The translations under genes and the position numbers were made by a program. The notes beneath the pieces were generated by a model that was not told the origin of the DNA, searched no databases, and saw nothing but the letters and a program-made list of their open reading frames with translations. DNA of 64,000 nucleotides. Source: Cercis canadensis (lineage: Eukaryota; Streptophyta; Magnoliopsida; Fabales; Fabaceae). The stretch covers positions 24,727 through 88,726 of the forward strand of contig QAOA01008090.1 of the NCBI GenBank assembly GCA_003255065.1, in the 5' to 3' direction. Numbering within the stretch: position 1 is the first letter of the stretch; each line of letters begins with the position of its first letter. This document shows positions 34,298-44,016 of the stretch, piece by piece.

Positions 34298-35419
34298 GGA
34301 AGTATTTTTCTTTCTTTTTGGGATTCATTGAGGACAATGCATGTACTAAGTTTGGGGGTGGAAAAAAATTGTTTAATTTGCTGAGTACTTAATTGTTTTC
34401 TATTCCCATACTTGTAGTATTGAGTAATGAGATGATATGTGTAAGTTTGAAACTCCAGGGTCAATGATAAAATCTTATGTAGTAATCAGAATTTTTGAAA
34501 ATATGCATAAACTTAAGTTACATGATTACTCGCTTGTGATTTTTCTTCTATAATTAACTTTCTCCTTGACACAATTTAAGCACTTGATCCTATGCATGAC
34601 CCTAGTGAACTTTAAAGTAAATTTATGCATGCTTAACACTTCATGACCTCGTGTGAACTCTAGAACTAGTTTGAATGTCATTTAAGGCGAAATCCCAGGC
34701 TTTGAGACATTAAGGAAATGATCTAGGCAATGTTTGGATCGATTGAGCCTTTCAAGACAAACCATTCTGTTAATTCTCTTAGTCACCCCAGTTGAGCCTA
34801 ACATTTACCCCTTTCTTTGTCAACCCATACAGAAATCTGAAACCTTCAGTATTCTCCCTAACCTTACACTCATGATTCACATAGATGCTAGGATAAATAT
34901 TGAAAGCATAGTGACATATAGGGAGGATGGGTGGAGTATTAAACTTTGAAAAATATGCACAAAAATTGTTCCCTCTTGACTCACAATGTGAATGAAAAAG
35001 GTTGGTGCACCCCCGTGAAGAAATAAAAGAAAGAATAAAAGTTGGGTATGAAACCAACCACGTAAGACAGAGCAAGAGGAAAAAGAAAGCAAAGAGAAAA
35101 TAATCAAGGTAGTTGACAAGTGAGAAAGAGAAGCAGTGAGAAGATTGGGTGAAAACCTAAGTGAAAGAAGTGCTCTAGAATCCTAGCTGAAGTGATGTGT
35201 CATGGGTGATTTGAGCCATGTTGATAACCTTATACCACACCCCAACCATAGCCTTACACTACAAGCTTGAAAAAGACCTTTTGATCTTTAATGTTAAAAA
35301 CAAGCCTACATTTGTGGAGACTGACATGATAACTAGCCTATGGAGTTCCGTATTATCCAAATTAAGAGGTCAAACATCTATGAGTAAAGGCATGTATAAC
35401 AGGATTAATATTTCATTTG
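34298..35419 (+). other. Athila A 3' non-coding region
   Basis: A PPT-like AAGTTTGGGGGT lies at 34348-34359, shortly after ORF3. The rest is AT-rich and aligns with element B 47114-47780 plus 55091-55560. It ends mid-alignment at 35419 (tttcatttgg), before the expected hairpin, PPT and 3' LTR. No gene is seen. Confidence 0.7.
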
Positions 35420-35592
35420 GCATTTTAAACTTATTTCCAAGCTTTCTAAAAGGGAGCTAGTTTCTGTTTGCCTAAACTAGTTTTTGAAAGGAACAAGGTT
35501 TGTGCTGCTTCTCAGCAAGGTAAACAAATCAAATTCTCTTTCAAATCTAAAAAAGAATTGTCATCTTCTAGGCCACTTCAACTTCCCCATAT
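35420..35592 (+). pseudogene. Misplaced copia X-like integrase fragment before an N
   Basis: This stretch matches 22287-22460 of copia X with about three substitutions and shares X's private lesion (gggagctagtttctgtttgcctaaactag). It joins element A internal sequence on the left with no LTR, and ends at the single N (35593). It is therefore a second copy or allele of part of X, probably brought here by a chimeric contig end. Confidence 0.8.
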
Positions 35593-35699
35593 NAATATGT
35601 ATATATGAATGATTTTGGGAACCATATATAAAAAGGCTGTGGCTATTTCAAAGTCAAAATGGCTAATGCCTCAGCCTAATCAATATTTAATATTTTATT

Positions 35700-37117
35700 T
35701 GATAAGCGGATTTTATACTGTTTATCTCATAATGTTCTTGCTTGATTCTTGTCTATTCTTGAGTATTTTAGGATAGGTTTTCATGATTTAAGTCTCATTT
35801 TTGTAGGTTTATGTTTTAGGAACCTTGGAAGCCATTTTGGAGAAATTCGGTGCAAGAAAGAAGGAAAATCATGCAAGTTGGAAGTGAAGGCAAGAATTGG
35901 GCGCCGCAGCCCCCACTAAGGGGGCCACAACGCCCCAATGCGTAACTAGCCAGATTTCAGCAAGCAGGGCGCCACAGCGCCCTACACCAGGCGCCGCAGC
36001 GCCCTATGTTCAGGAAGCTGTAGACTGAGAACAGAAGGAAGGGCGCCGCAGCGCCCTAACTTCAGTAAACAGGGACTGAAATCCAGAAAGAAGGGCGCCG
36101 TAGCGCCCATCAGGCAAACTTCAGGGCACTGCATCCCCCCGGCGGTCAACTCGTAATTTGACCTTTAAGCTTCCTAATTTCACTAGGAATCCTATTTTAA
36201 TTTAATTCCTTTTTCTCCTAAACTTCCTAGGACCTATAAATAGGACTCTTAAAGTCTAAATTAGGGTTCCACACTTTTTAGAGAGGAGGCAAGAAGAGAA
36301 GAGGATTCAAGCTTGAAGATTGAGACTTTCGACATCGAATCATCACATCCCATAGTTCAATTCTTCATCTCTTTCTTGTTATTCATGTCTAATCTGTGTG
36401 TAATGTTATTTTCTACAATTATCATGAACTAATTCCACCATCTAGGGTGGAGATGTAGCCTAGCTTAGGATGGTTTGTAATTTCTAATGAATTAATCAAA
36501 AGACCTTCTTCTTAAATTGACTTCTTGATCTCCATACTTAATGCTTCTTTTTGACTGGCCATCAATTTAGATGAGCAGGTGATTACAATGATACTGGAAA
36601 GTTAGTTGTGATAGAGGACCATAGGGATTAAGAACATAGATTCCATAAGGGATAGGAATATACCCTTATGATCTATGTAGCTAATAAAAAGAACCATAGA
36701 ACGAATTGAATTCGGAAACTATTCGCAATCCACATAGGAATATAGTGGATTCGTAGTTTAGGAATATATTTGTTTGACCTTGGGAAAGGCAATTGAATGA
36801 TTTAGGGTTCTTGGCTATCAATTTGGAAGAATGTTATTGATTAATGATTAAGGGATAAAATTCCAGACTAGCTACGGTGAAATTGACATCCTAGATATTT
36901 TATCACCATATTCTTACTCATTTTTCTAAGTGATTGTTTATTGCTTACAATTTTACAGTCAATTATCATCGAAAATTCACCATCAATTGTCTAGATAAAA
37001 TTAGAATATGCATAATTTTGGTACTTAATAGTCATAGACTCCGTGGGACGATAATTAATCTCACTTCTTTATTACTTGATTACGACACGTGCACTTGCGT
37101 TCACATTTTACGTAACA
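35700..37117 (+). repeat. Athila B 5' LTR
   Basis: Begins TGATAAGCGGATTTTATACTG and ends CGTAACA. The GC stem-loop words lie at about 35897-36135 and the TATA box TATAAATA at 36235-36242. It is shorter than the 3' LTR because part of the GC-word array is missing. Confidence 0.9.
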
Positions 37118-37123
37118 AGTTTT

Positions 37124-37141
37124 TGGCGCCGTTGCCGGGGA
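37124..37141 (+). promoter_or_regulatory. Primer-binding site of gypsy B (tRNA-Asp)
   Basis: TGGCGCCGTTGCCGGGGA is identical to the site in element A and sits 6 bases after the LTR CA. Confidence 0.85.
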
Positions 37142-37359
37142 CTGTGCGTCTATTAATATCAATACCAACATATTCTAGTATTAGTCTAGATTTTATTATT
37201 TTTGTAATCAAGTGGTATGTGTATTTTTCAGGAAATTCTTCTTAGTGCATGAGAAGTTCGGGGCGAGCAAATCTAATTCCTTTGGATTCTATAATCGAGA
37301 AGACTTGTAGACGAAATTGAAGGGAAAGGAGAAACGCGTCACAACCAACTCAGAGTACT

Positions 37360-38838
37360 ATGGAGAATGCTGGAGAAAATCCACCACCACCAGTGGTTGT
37401 CCGAAAACCATTGAAGCACTATGGAGTTCCAACAGGACCTGTTCAAATCTCAGGAATCTCTAGGCCAACCATTGCGGCAAATTCCTTTAAAATCAAGCCC
37501 AGTGTCATCCAAATGATGCAAGTCAATCAGTTCGGTGGCTTTGTAACTGAAGATGCAAATGTGCACTTAGCGGGATTTCTGGAAATCTGCGACACATTCA
37601 AGTTCAATGGCATTACTGATGACGCCCTTAGATTGCGTCTGTTCCCTTTCTCACTGAAGGATGAGGCACGAAGTTTGCTATACTCCCTTCTAGCAGGATC
37701 CATTAGCACTTGGGACCAAATGACAGCACAATTCTTGACACGGTTCTTTCCCCCAGCTAGAACTGCCCGAATGAGAAACGATATCAACACTTTCGCTCAA
37801 CATGAGACGGAAATTTTGTATGAAGCATGGGAGCGATTCCAGGGTTTGATGAGAAAGTGCCCACATCACGGCTTACAGGAGTGGATTCAAATTCAAACCT
37901 TCTACAATGGTTTGAATGGCAACACTAGAACCTTACTTGATGTTGCTGCAAATGGTTCTCTTATGGAGAAAACGGCTGAGGAAGCTAGTAAGCTGCTTGA
38001 TCAAATGGCGGATAATGCCCGCCAATGGCCATCTGAAAGGATTCCAGCAAAAAGGGCCTATGGGTTGCATGCTGTAGACCCCTTTATTGCTCTTACTGCA
38101 AAAATGGATACAATTGCAAAGCACTTGGGCACTCTTACAGCTAATGTCATTCATTCTACTGTTGCTGCTTGTGAAGTGTGTCATGGTGAACACTCAAGTA
38201 TGGATTGCCCAATTGTGACATCAGAAGCACCTCCATCTTTGGAAGAAGCTCATTTTGTGGGAAATTCTAACAGGCCAAGCAATCCGTACTCGAATACATA
38301 CAATCTGGGATGGAGAAATCACCTAAATTTCTCTTGGAAAAATTTTCAAAATGTGGTTAAGCCACCAGGATTTCAGCCACCGTCTCAACCTCATATGCAA
38401 GCTCCTACACAGCCTAAGATTTCTTTAGAAGATGCCCTTGCTCAACTCATAGTGAATACCACTCAGTTTATGACAATGACAGATACGACACTCCAAAATC
38501 AAGCAGCTTCTATTAGAAACTTAGAGGTACAGATGGGAGAAATCTCAAATTTACTCTCATCCAGAGACCAAGGTTCCCTAGCTAGGAATACAGAGAGAAA
38601 TCCCAAAGAGCAAGTTAAAGCAATATCTCTGAGAAGTGGTAAAATAATTGAAGAACCGAAGAGAAAGGATACAACAGTGGAACCAACCATAGAAAACAAC
38701 AATGTGAGTGTTGTACCTTTAGAAGATACACCTAAGGGTGAGGTAGTAGAGGAGCGAAAATCAAAGTCTATTATTTTCCCTGATAATCCTCCACCTTACA
38801 AACCTCGGGTGCCGTTTCCTTATCGGGTTCAGAAGTAG
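37360..38838 (+). CDS. Athila B gag, open over 492 codons
   Basis: A long open frame encodes Athila gag: a proline-rich N-terminus, the capsid pattern DDALRLRLFPFSLKDEARSLLYSL, TWDQMTAQFLTRFFPPARTARMRNDI, a QEWIQIQTFYNGL segment and a CX2CX3HX4C knuckle (CEVCHGEHSSMDC). The probable original start is ATG 37253, but a TGA near 37318 (CGA in element A) now separates it from this frame, so 37360 is the first usable ATG. The frame closes at TAG 38836-38838, where element A has CAG; protease follows in the same frame. So either a C-to-T nonsense mutation or, less likely, a suppressible stop divides gag from pol. Confidence 0.85.
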   Translation: MENAGENPPPPVVVRKPLKHYGVPTGPVQISGISRPTIAANSFKIKPSVIQMMQVNQFGGFVTEDANVHLAGFLEICDTFKFNGITDDALRLRLFPFSLKDEARSLLYSLLAGSISTWDQMTAQFLTRFFPPARTARMRNDINTFAQHETEILYEAWERFQGLMRKCPHHGLQEWIQIQTFYNGLNGNTRTLLDVAANGSLMEKTAEEASKLLDQMADNARQWPSERIPAKRAYGLHAVDPFIALTAKMDTIAKHLGTLTANVIHSTVAACEVCHGEHSSMDCPIVTSEAPPSLEEAHFVGNSNRPSNPYSNTYNLGWRNHLNFSWKNFQNVVKPPGFQPPSQPHMQAPTQPKISLEDALAQLIVNTTQFMTMTDTTLQNQAASIRNLEVQMGEISNLLSSRDQGSLARNTERNPKEQVKAISLRSGKIIEEPKRKDTTVEPTIENNNVSVVPLEDTPKGEVVEERKSKSIIFPDNPPPYKPRVPFPYRVQK

Positions 38839-38841
38839 AAC

Positions 38842-39637
38842 ATGGACAAGGAGTTCTCTAAATTTCTTGAAGTCTTCAAGAAACTCCACATCAACATACC
38901 TTTCGCAGAGGCATTGGCACAGATGTCAAGTTATGTGAAGTTCATGAAGGAGATTCTCACTAACAAGAGGAAATTAGAGGACTATGAAACAGTTGCACTT
39001 ACTGAAGAGTGCAGTGCCATTCTCCAGAACAAGTTACCTCCAAAGCTCAAAGATCCAAGGAGTTTTACTATTCCTTGCATTATTAGTAATATTTTCTTTG
39101 GAAAGACATTATGTGATTTAGGCGCATCTATTAATTTAATGCCTTTATTTGTGTACAGGAAACTTGGACTGGGAGAAGCAAAGCCAACCTCCATCACTCT
39201 CCAGTTAGTAGATCGATCTCTCAAGTACCCCAGAGGAATCCTAGAAGATGTGCTCATAAAAGTGGACAAGTTTATCTTCCCCGCTGATTTTGTGGTGCTT
39301 GATATGGAGGAAGATCAGGAGATACCCATTATCCTTGGCCGACCTTTCTTGGCTACAGGGAATGCCCTCATTGATGTGCAGAAGGGGCAACTCATACTTA
39401 GAGTCAACGATGAAGAAGCTTCCTTCAATGTTTTCAAGGCTCTAAAGCAGTGTGATGAAGCAGACAGTTGTATGCGGCTTGACATGATTAGCCATTGCAC
39501 TACAGAGGTCTTTCGAGCTAGTCACCCTCTAGAACCATTGGAAGCATGTCTCTTAGGCATCTCTCTTGAAGAAAATCCAAAAATCAACAGTTGTGTGAAC
39601 TTCCTGAATGTTGTTCCTCCTTAGTTTATCAGAAGAT
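38842..39637 (+). pseudogene. Athila B protease, cut by a solo LTR
   Basis: In frame with gag after the amber codon. It contains LPPKLKDPRSFTIPC, the active-site LCDLGASINLMP (D at 39115-39117) and FVVLDMEEDQEIPIILGRPFL. The frame ends at TAG 39622-39624 (CAG in element A), and the coding region is broken at 39638 by the inserted LTR. The continuation resumes at 41052. Confidence 0.85.
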
Positions 39638-41051
39638 TGATGAGCTGCCGAGGCTCCTCAAATTAGTTAAAGTTTAAGGTCGATTACCTAAGCTACTTGT
39701 AGAATAAGGCAGCCCTAAGTCGAACCAAAGGATTGTTATATTCAGTGAATCAGTTTTAAGAACATATAAACAGGGGGGTTTTGTTTGTTTTAATGATTGA
39801 CAGAAATTAATTGTAAGTGGTAACCCTAAAGGAAAACAACTAATCCAAGTCTTAACTGATTCTGATTTTAATCCATCATTGATTTCCAAGGATCCATTTA
39901 ATTATTAACCATGTTCTTGGCCTTTAAAACACATCAAGAAGCCTCTCAATGTTCTATGGATGTCCACTGGTTAAGCAACCAGAATTCGGTTCAACAGGAG
40001 ACTAAATGAATTAAGCAAACATTCAAGTCCAGTTTAACCGAAGTCCAGAATCCAGCCAAGGTAATTAATCCGTCCAAGCTTAGAACCATTAATTAACCAT
40101 ACAATCTTTTTTTATCACATGCAAACAGAATATGAAAATCCAAATCCGAATTAAGCAATTCAAACAGAATATTTCTGAGGATTGAAAGAACTTGATTAAC
40201 AACTAAATGAATAACAACAACACATAATCTCAAAACCAATAATCAGAATAGCCAAAACCTGGATTGATTTGATGAATTAGCCCTCCATGAACAAGAGAAG
40301 CCAAGTTCTTACAAAATATCTAGAGAGAAAACTTAAAGACTAAGGAAACTTTAAAAGCTGTCTAAAATATTTAAATGTCTTGATATGAATTTCGGCTGCC
40401 CCTTTGTGAAGATATAGACCTCCAAAATTATATGCACACCTAGATTGCCCTTAGGGCACACTTCTTCCCAGGGGCCTTAGCTTTAATTGGGCTTTGGTTT
40501 GGGCTCATTTGGACTTGTCATGAGGAAGTTAGGCCCATTTAAGTGCGGTGTCTGGAACCATCAGCCAACTTCTACAGCAAATAAGACCATCTACCATATA
40601 AACTCTGGTAAACTATTATTCATAACAATTGAAGCTCTGTCCGTTAGCTTTCCAATGGGACCCATTTCAAGTCCATATGACATATACAGCTCAAGTTATG
40701 GCCCAAACACTGCATGTAGGTCAGGATCCTGTGACAGCATGTCTTCTCTGGCTTCCAGGCTTTATATGACCTTCTAGACATCCGAATTGGCTTTGGAGCC
40801 CTGAATAAAAGTTGTAGAGAATTTTCTTAGCTTTCCTACAAAGTAAGACTTGAAATTTTTAGACATTCATAACTCAAGATATGCACGAAACACAGAGACA
40901 GCATAAAATGCTCAGTATTGCTGAAAATTGCAATTAGGCACAAATGGATCCAAAGTCATCAAATGAGGTCCAAGTCTACTCAATTCAGCCCAAAAGAGGT
41001 TTAAAAGACTAAATATGAGGGATAGCTATTGTATAAAAAGTGTGTTCATCA
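39638..41051 (-). mobile_element. Solo LTR in element B, TSD AAGAT
   Basis: A 1414-bp insertion begins TGATGA and ends TCATCA, a 6-bp terminal inverted repeat of LTR type, and is flanked by the 5-bp duplication AAGAT (39633-39637 and 41052-41056). Element A shows the uninterrupted site. It has no coding capacity. Read on the minus strand it has an LTR-like layout: a promoter-like part, then a leader resembling the Athila R/U5 (cttgttcatggagggctaat, aatccaggttttggc). It is therefore probably a reverse-oriented solo LTR left by LTR-LTR recombination. Family assignment beyond gypsy-like is uncertain. Confidence 0.85.
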
Positions 41052-42740
41052 AAGATCCTATGAGGAACTTGGCAAAGGTGGCTCACGACCTCTTCTATCT
41101 ATAGAGAAACCTCCTGTGCTAGAACTCAAGCCTTTACCTGAGCATCTTAAATATGCTTACCTTGGTGACTCTTCCACTCTTTCGGTCATTATTTCATCTT
41201 CCTTAAAGGAGGAAGAGGTGGACAAGCTACTAAGGGTTTTAAGGGAGCATCAGGCAGCCATCGGATGGACCATCTCAGACATAAAGGGGATCAGCCCCTC
41301 ATTGTGTATGCACAAGATTTTGATGGAAGATGACTTTAAACCCTTTATTGAGCATCAACGTTGGCTGAATCCGAATATGAAAGAGGTGGTGCGAGCAGAA
41401 GTAATGAAGTTTCTGGATGCCAATATCATATACCCGATCTTTGACAGTGCATGTGTGAGTCCAGTGCAGGTAGTGCCTAAGAAGGGTGGCATGACGGTTC
41501 TCAAGAATGAGAATAATGAGCTCATTCTTACACGGACAGTCACTGGGTGGCGAGTATGCATTGACTACAGGAAGTTGAACAAAGCTACAAGGAAGGACCA
41601 TTTTCCCCTTCTGTTCATTGATCAGATGCTTGATCGACTTGCGGGTCATGCCTATTATTGTTTCCTTGACGAATACTCTGGGTATAATCAAATCTCTATT
41701 GCCCCTAAAGACCAAGAGAAGATGACCTTCACCTGTCCCTATGGGACTTTCACATTCAGGCGCATGCACTTTGGATTGTGTAATGCACCAGCTACCTTCC
41801 AAAGGTGCATGATGTCTATTTTCTCAGATATGGTGGAGCGTTATATTGAGGTTTTCATGGACGACTTCTCCGTCTTTAGATCTACCTTTGACACGTGTCT
41901 CAGTTACTTGTTTGCTGTTTTGAAAAGATGTGAGGAGACAAACTAGTTCTCAACTGGGAGAAGTGTCACTTCATGGTCCAAGAGGAATTGTGCTTGGACA
42001 CAAGGTTTCAGCTCAGGGACTTGAGGTGGACAGGGCGAAAATTGCTACCATAGAAAAATTACCTCCACCTACTTCAGTTAAAGGTGTGAGAAGTTTCTTG
42101 GGACATGCCGGTTTCTATAGACGGTCCATCAAAGACTTCTCCAAGATCACTGAGCCCTTGTGCAACCTTCTCTTGAAGGATGTCTCATTTGAGTTTACTA
42201 AGGAGTGTCTTCAAGCCTTCGACAACCTGAAAAAGGCTTTAACTTCGGCACCTATCATCATTGCATCAGATTGGTCATTACCTTTTGAGCTCATGTGCGA
42301 CGCCATTGACTATGCAGTTAGGGCAGTTTTGGGTCAACGACGGGACAAGTTACTATATGCCATTTACTATGCTAGTCGTACACTCGATCCTACTCAGATG
42401 AATTATGCCACTACTGAGAAGAAGCTCCTGGCGGTTGTCTTCGCTTTCGACAAATTCTGAGCTTATCTCATTGGCTCGAAGGTAATAGTCTTCACTGACC
42501 ACTCTGCCATCAAATACTTGTTGGAGAAGAAGGATGCTAAACCAAGATTGATTTGATGGGTTCTTCTCTTACAAGAATTTGACTTAGAAATTAGAGACAA
42601 GAAAGGCACTGAGAACCTAGTTGCAGATCATCTCTCCCGACTTGAAACTCCCAAAGAGATAGGGGATACTGAAGTCCCCATTGATGACTCCTTTCCGGAT
42701 GAGCAACTCTTTGCTCTTTCTTCTACAGTTCAACCATGGT
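41052..42740 (+). pseudogene. Athila B reverse transcriptase and RNase H
   Basis: RT lies in 41052-41946 with VCIDYRKLNKATRKDHFPL, FTCPYGTFTFRRMHFGLCNAPATF and an intact F-M-D-D at 41854-41865. A frameshift near 41935-41985 moves the thumb/connection part into the frame 41930-42460 (FLGHAGFYRRSIKDFSKI). TGA at 42458-42460 interrupts RNase H, which continues past 42480 ([26 protein letters not shown]) with another TGA near 42554. Several non-conservative changes against element A (MPF to MHF, YRR-F to YRRS) also suggest decay. Confidence 0.9.
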
Positions 42741-42820
42741 TCAGTGACATTGCTAACTTCTTAGCTGTCAACCTTCTTCCACCAGATCAAAGCTACCATC
42801 AAAGGAAGAAATTTCTTTTC

Positions 42821-44016
42821 GTGGCCAAGCATTACTACTGGGATGAGTCCCTCCTCTTCAAACACTGTTCTGACTTTATCATTCGACGATGTATTCCTGA
42901 AGAAGAGATGGAAAGTATCCTCCATCATTGCCATGCATCACCTTACGGTGGCCACCATGGTGCGACTAGAACTGCAGCCAAGATCCTGCAATCTGGCTTT
43001 TATTGGCCTACCATCTTTAAGGATGCTCATGCCTACATCTCAGCTTGTGATCGTTGCCAAAGAACAGGCACCATCTCACGTCGTCATGAAATGCCACTAA
43101 ACAGTATTCTAGAGGTGGAATTGTTTGATGTATGGGGAATTGACTTCATGGGTCCTTTTCCCTCATCTTACAACAATCAATACATTTTGGTGGCAGTGGA
43201 TTACGTGTCTAAGTGGGTTGAGGCAATAGCTACACATACCAATGATTCAAAAGTGGTGGTTAACTTCTTAAAGAAGAATATCTTCACTCGGTTTGGCACC
43301 CCAAGAGCCCTAATTAGTGATGAAGGCACTCACTTCTGTAACCAATACCTTGGTGCTCTACTGACCAAATATGGAGTCAAACATCGGATTGCTACTGCCT
43401 ATCACCCACAAACTAGTGGTCAAGTGGAGATTTCTAACCGGGAGTTAAAGTAGATTCTGGAGAAGACGGTCAATGCCAATAGGAAATATTGGGCAAGAAA
43501 GTTGGATGATGCATTGTGGGCATATAGGCCAGTATTCAAGACACCCATCGACACATCAACATATCGGTTGGTTTTTGGGAAGGTTTGTCATCTACCAGTT
43601 GAAGTGGAACATCAAGCATACTGGTCCACCAAGAAATTAACTTTGATCAAAAAGTTGGGGGAGAAAATAGGTTACTTCAATTGAATGAGCTTGATGAATT
43701 TCGCCAGGATGCATATGAAAATGCCAAGCTTTATAAGGAAAGAACTAAGACATGGCATGATAAACGCATCCAGAAGCGTGAATTCATTTCGGGTCAAAAA
43801 GTCCTCTTGTTCAACTCCCGTCTTAAGTTATTTCCTGGAAAATTGAAGTCCCGCTGGTCAGGTCCTTTCATTGTTGACATTGTTTTTCCCCATGGAGCTA
43901 TTGAGGTCAAAAGTGGAGATCGCAAGTTCAAGGTCAATGGCCAACGCTTGAAGCACTACGTGGATGGCGAGGATGAGTTTCCAAAATCATCCATCACTCT
44001 CACCACCCTAGGTTGA
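42821..44016 (+). pseudogene. Athila B integrase
   Basis: The HHCC finger ([24 protein letters not shown]) and DDE core ([36 protein letters not shown]) are in one frame to TAG 43451-43453. Then come a short segment (43454-43684) with a frameshift near 43640-43680, and the C-terminal module ([30 protein letters not shown]) to 44016. It lacks the 121-bp duplication of element A, which shows that A carries the derived state. Confidence 0.9.

Larger units (their letters stand above)
22776..35419 (+). mobile_element. Athila-type Ty3/gypsy element A (3' LTR missing)
   Basis: The order is 5' LTR 22776-24245, tRNA-Asp PBS, gag, protease, RT, RNase H, integrase, a spacer, ORF3 and a 3' non-coding region. 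This is the Athila plan, supported by DLGA protease, the gag pattern FPFSLKDEAQSWLYSLP and an ORF3 after pol. A is inserted into copia X at ATAGA/TGATAAG. Its internal region aligns with element B up to 35419, then switches abruptly to copia sequence. The missing PPT, 3' LTR and right half of X should lie in or beyond the one-N gap at 35593. It carries many stops, a 121-bp tandem duplication in integrase and a duplicated spacer-ORF3 start. Confidence 0.9.

Noticed and set aside
38836..38838. Programmed amber readthrough between gag and protease of element B
   Set aside because: Element A has CAG at the same codon, so a simple C-to-T nonsense mutation explains it better.
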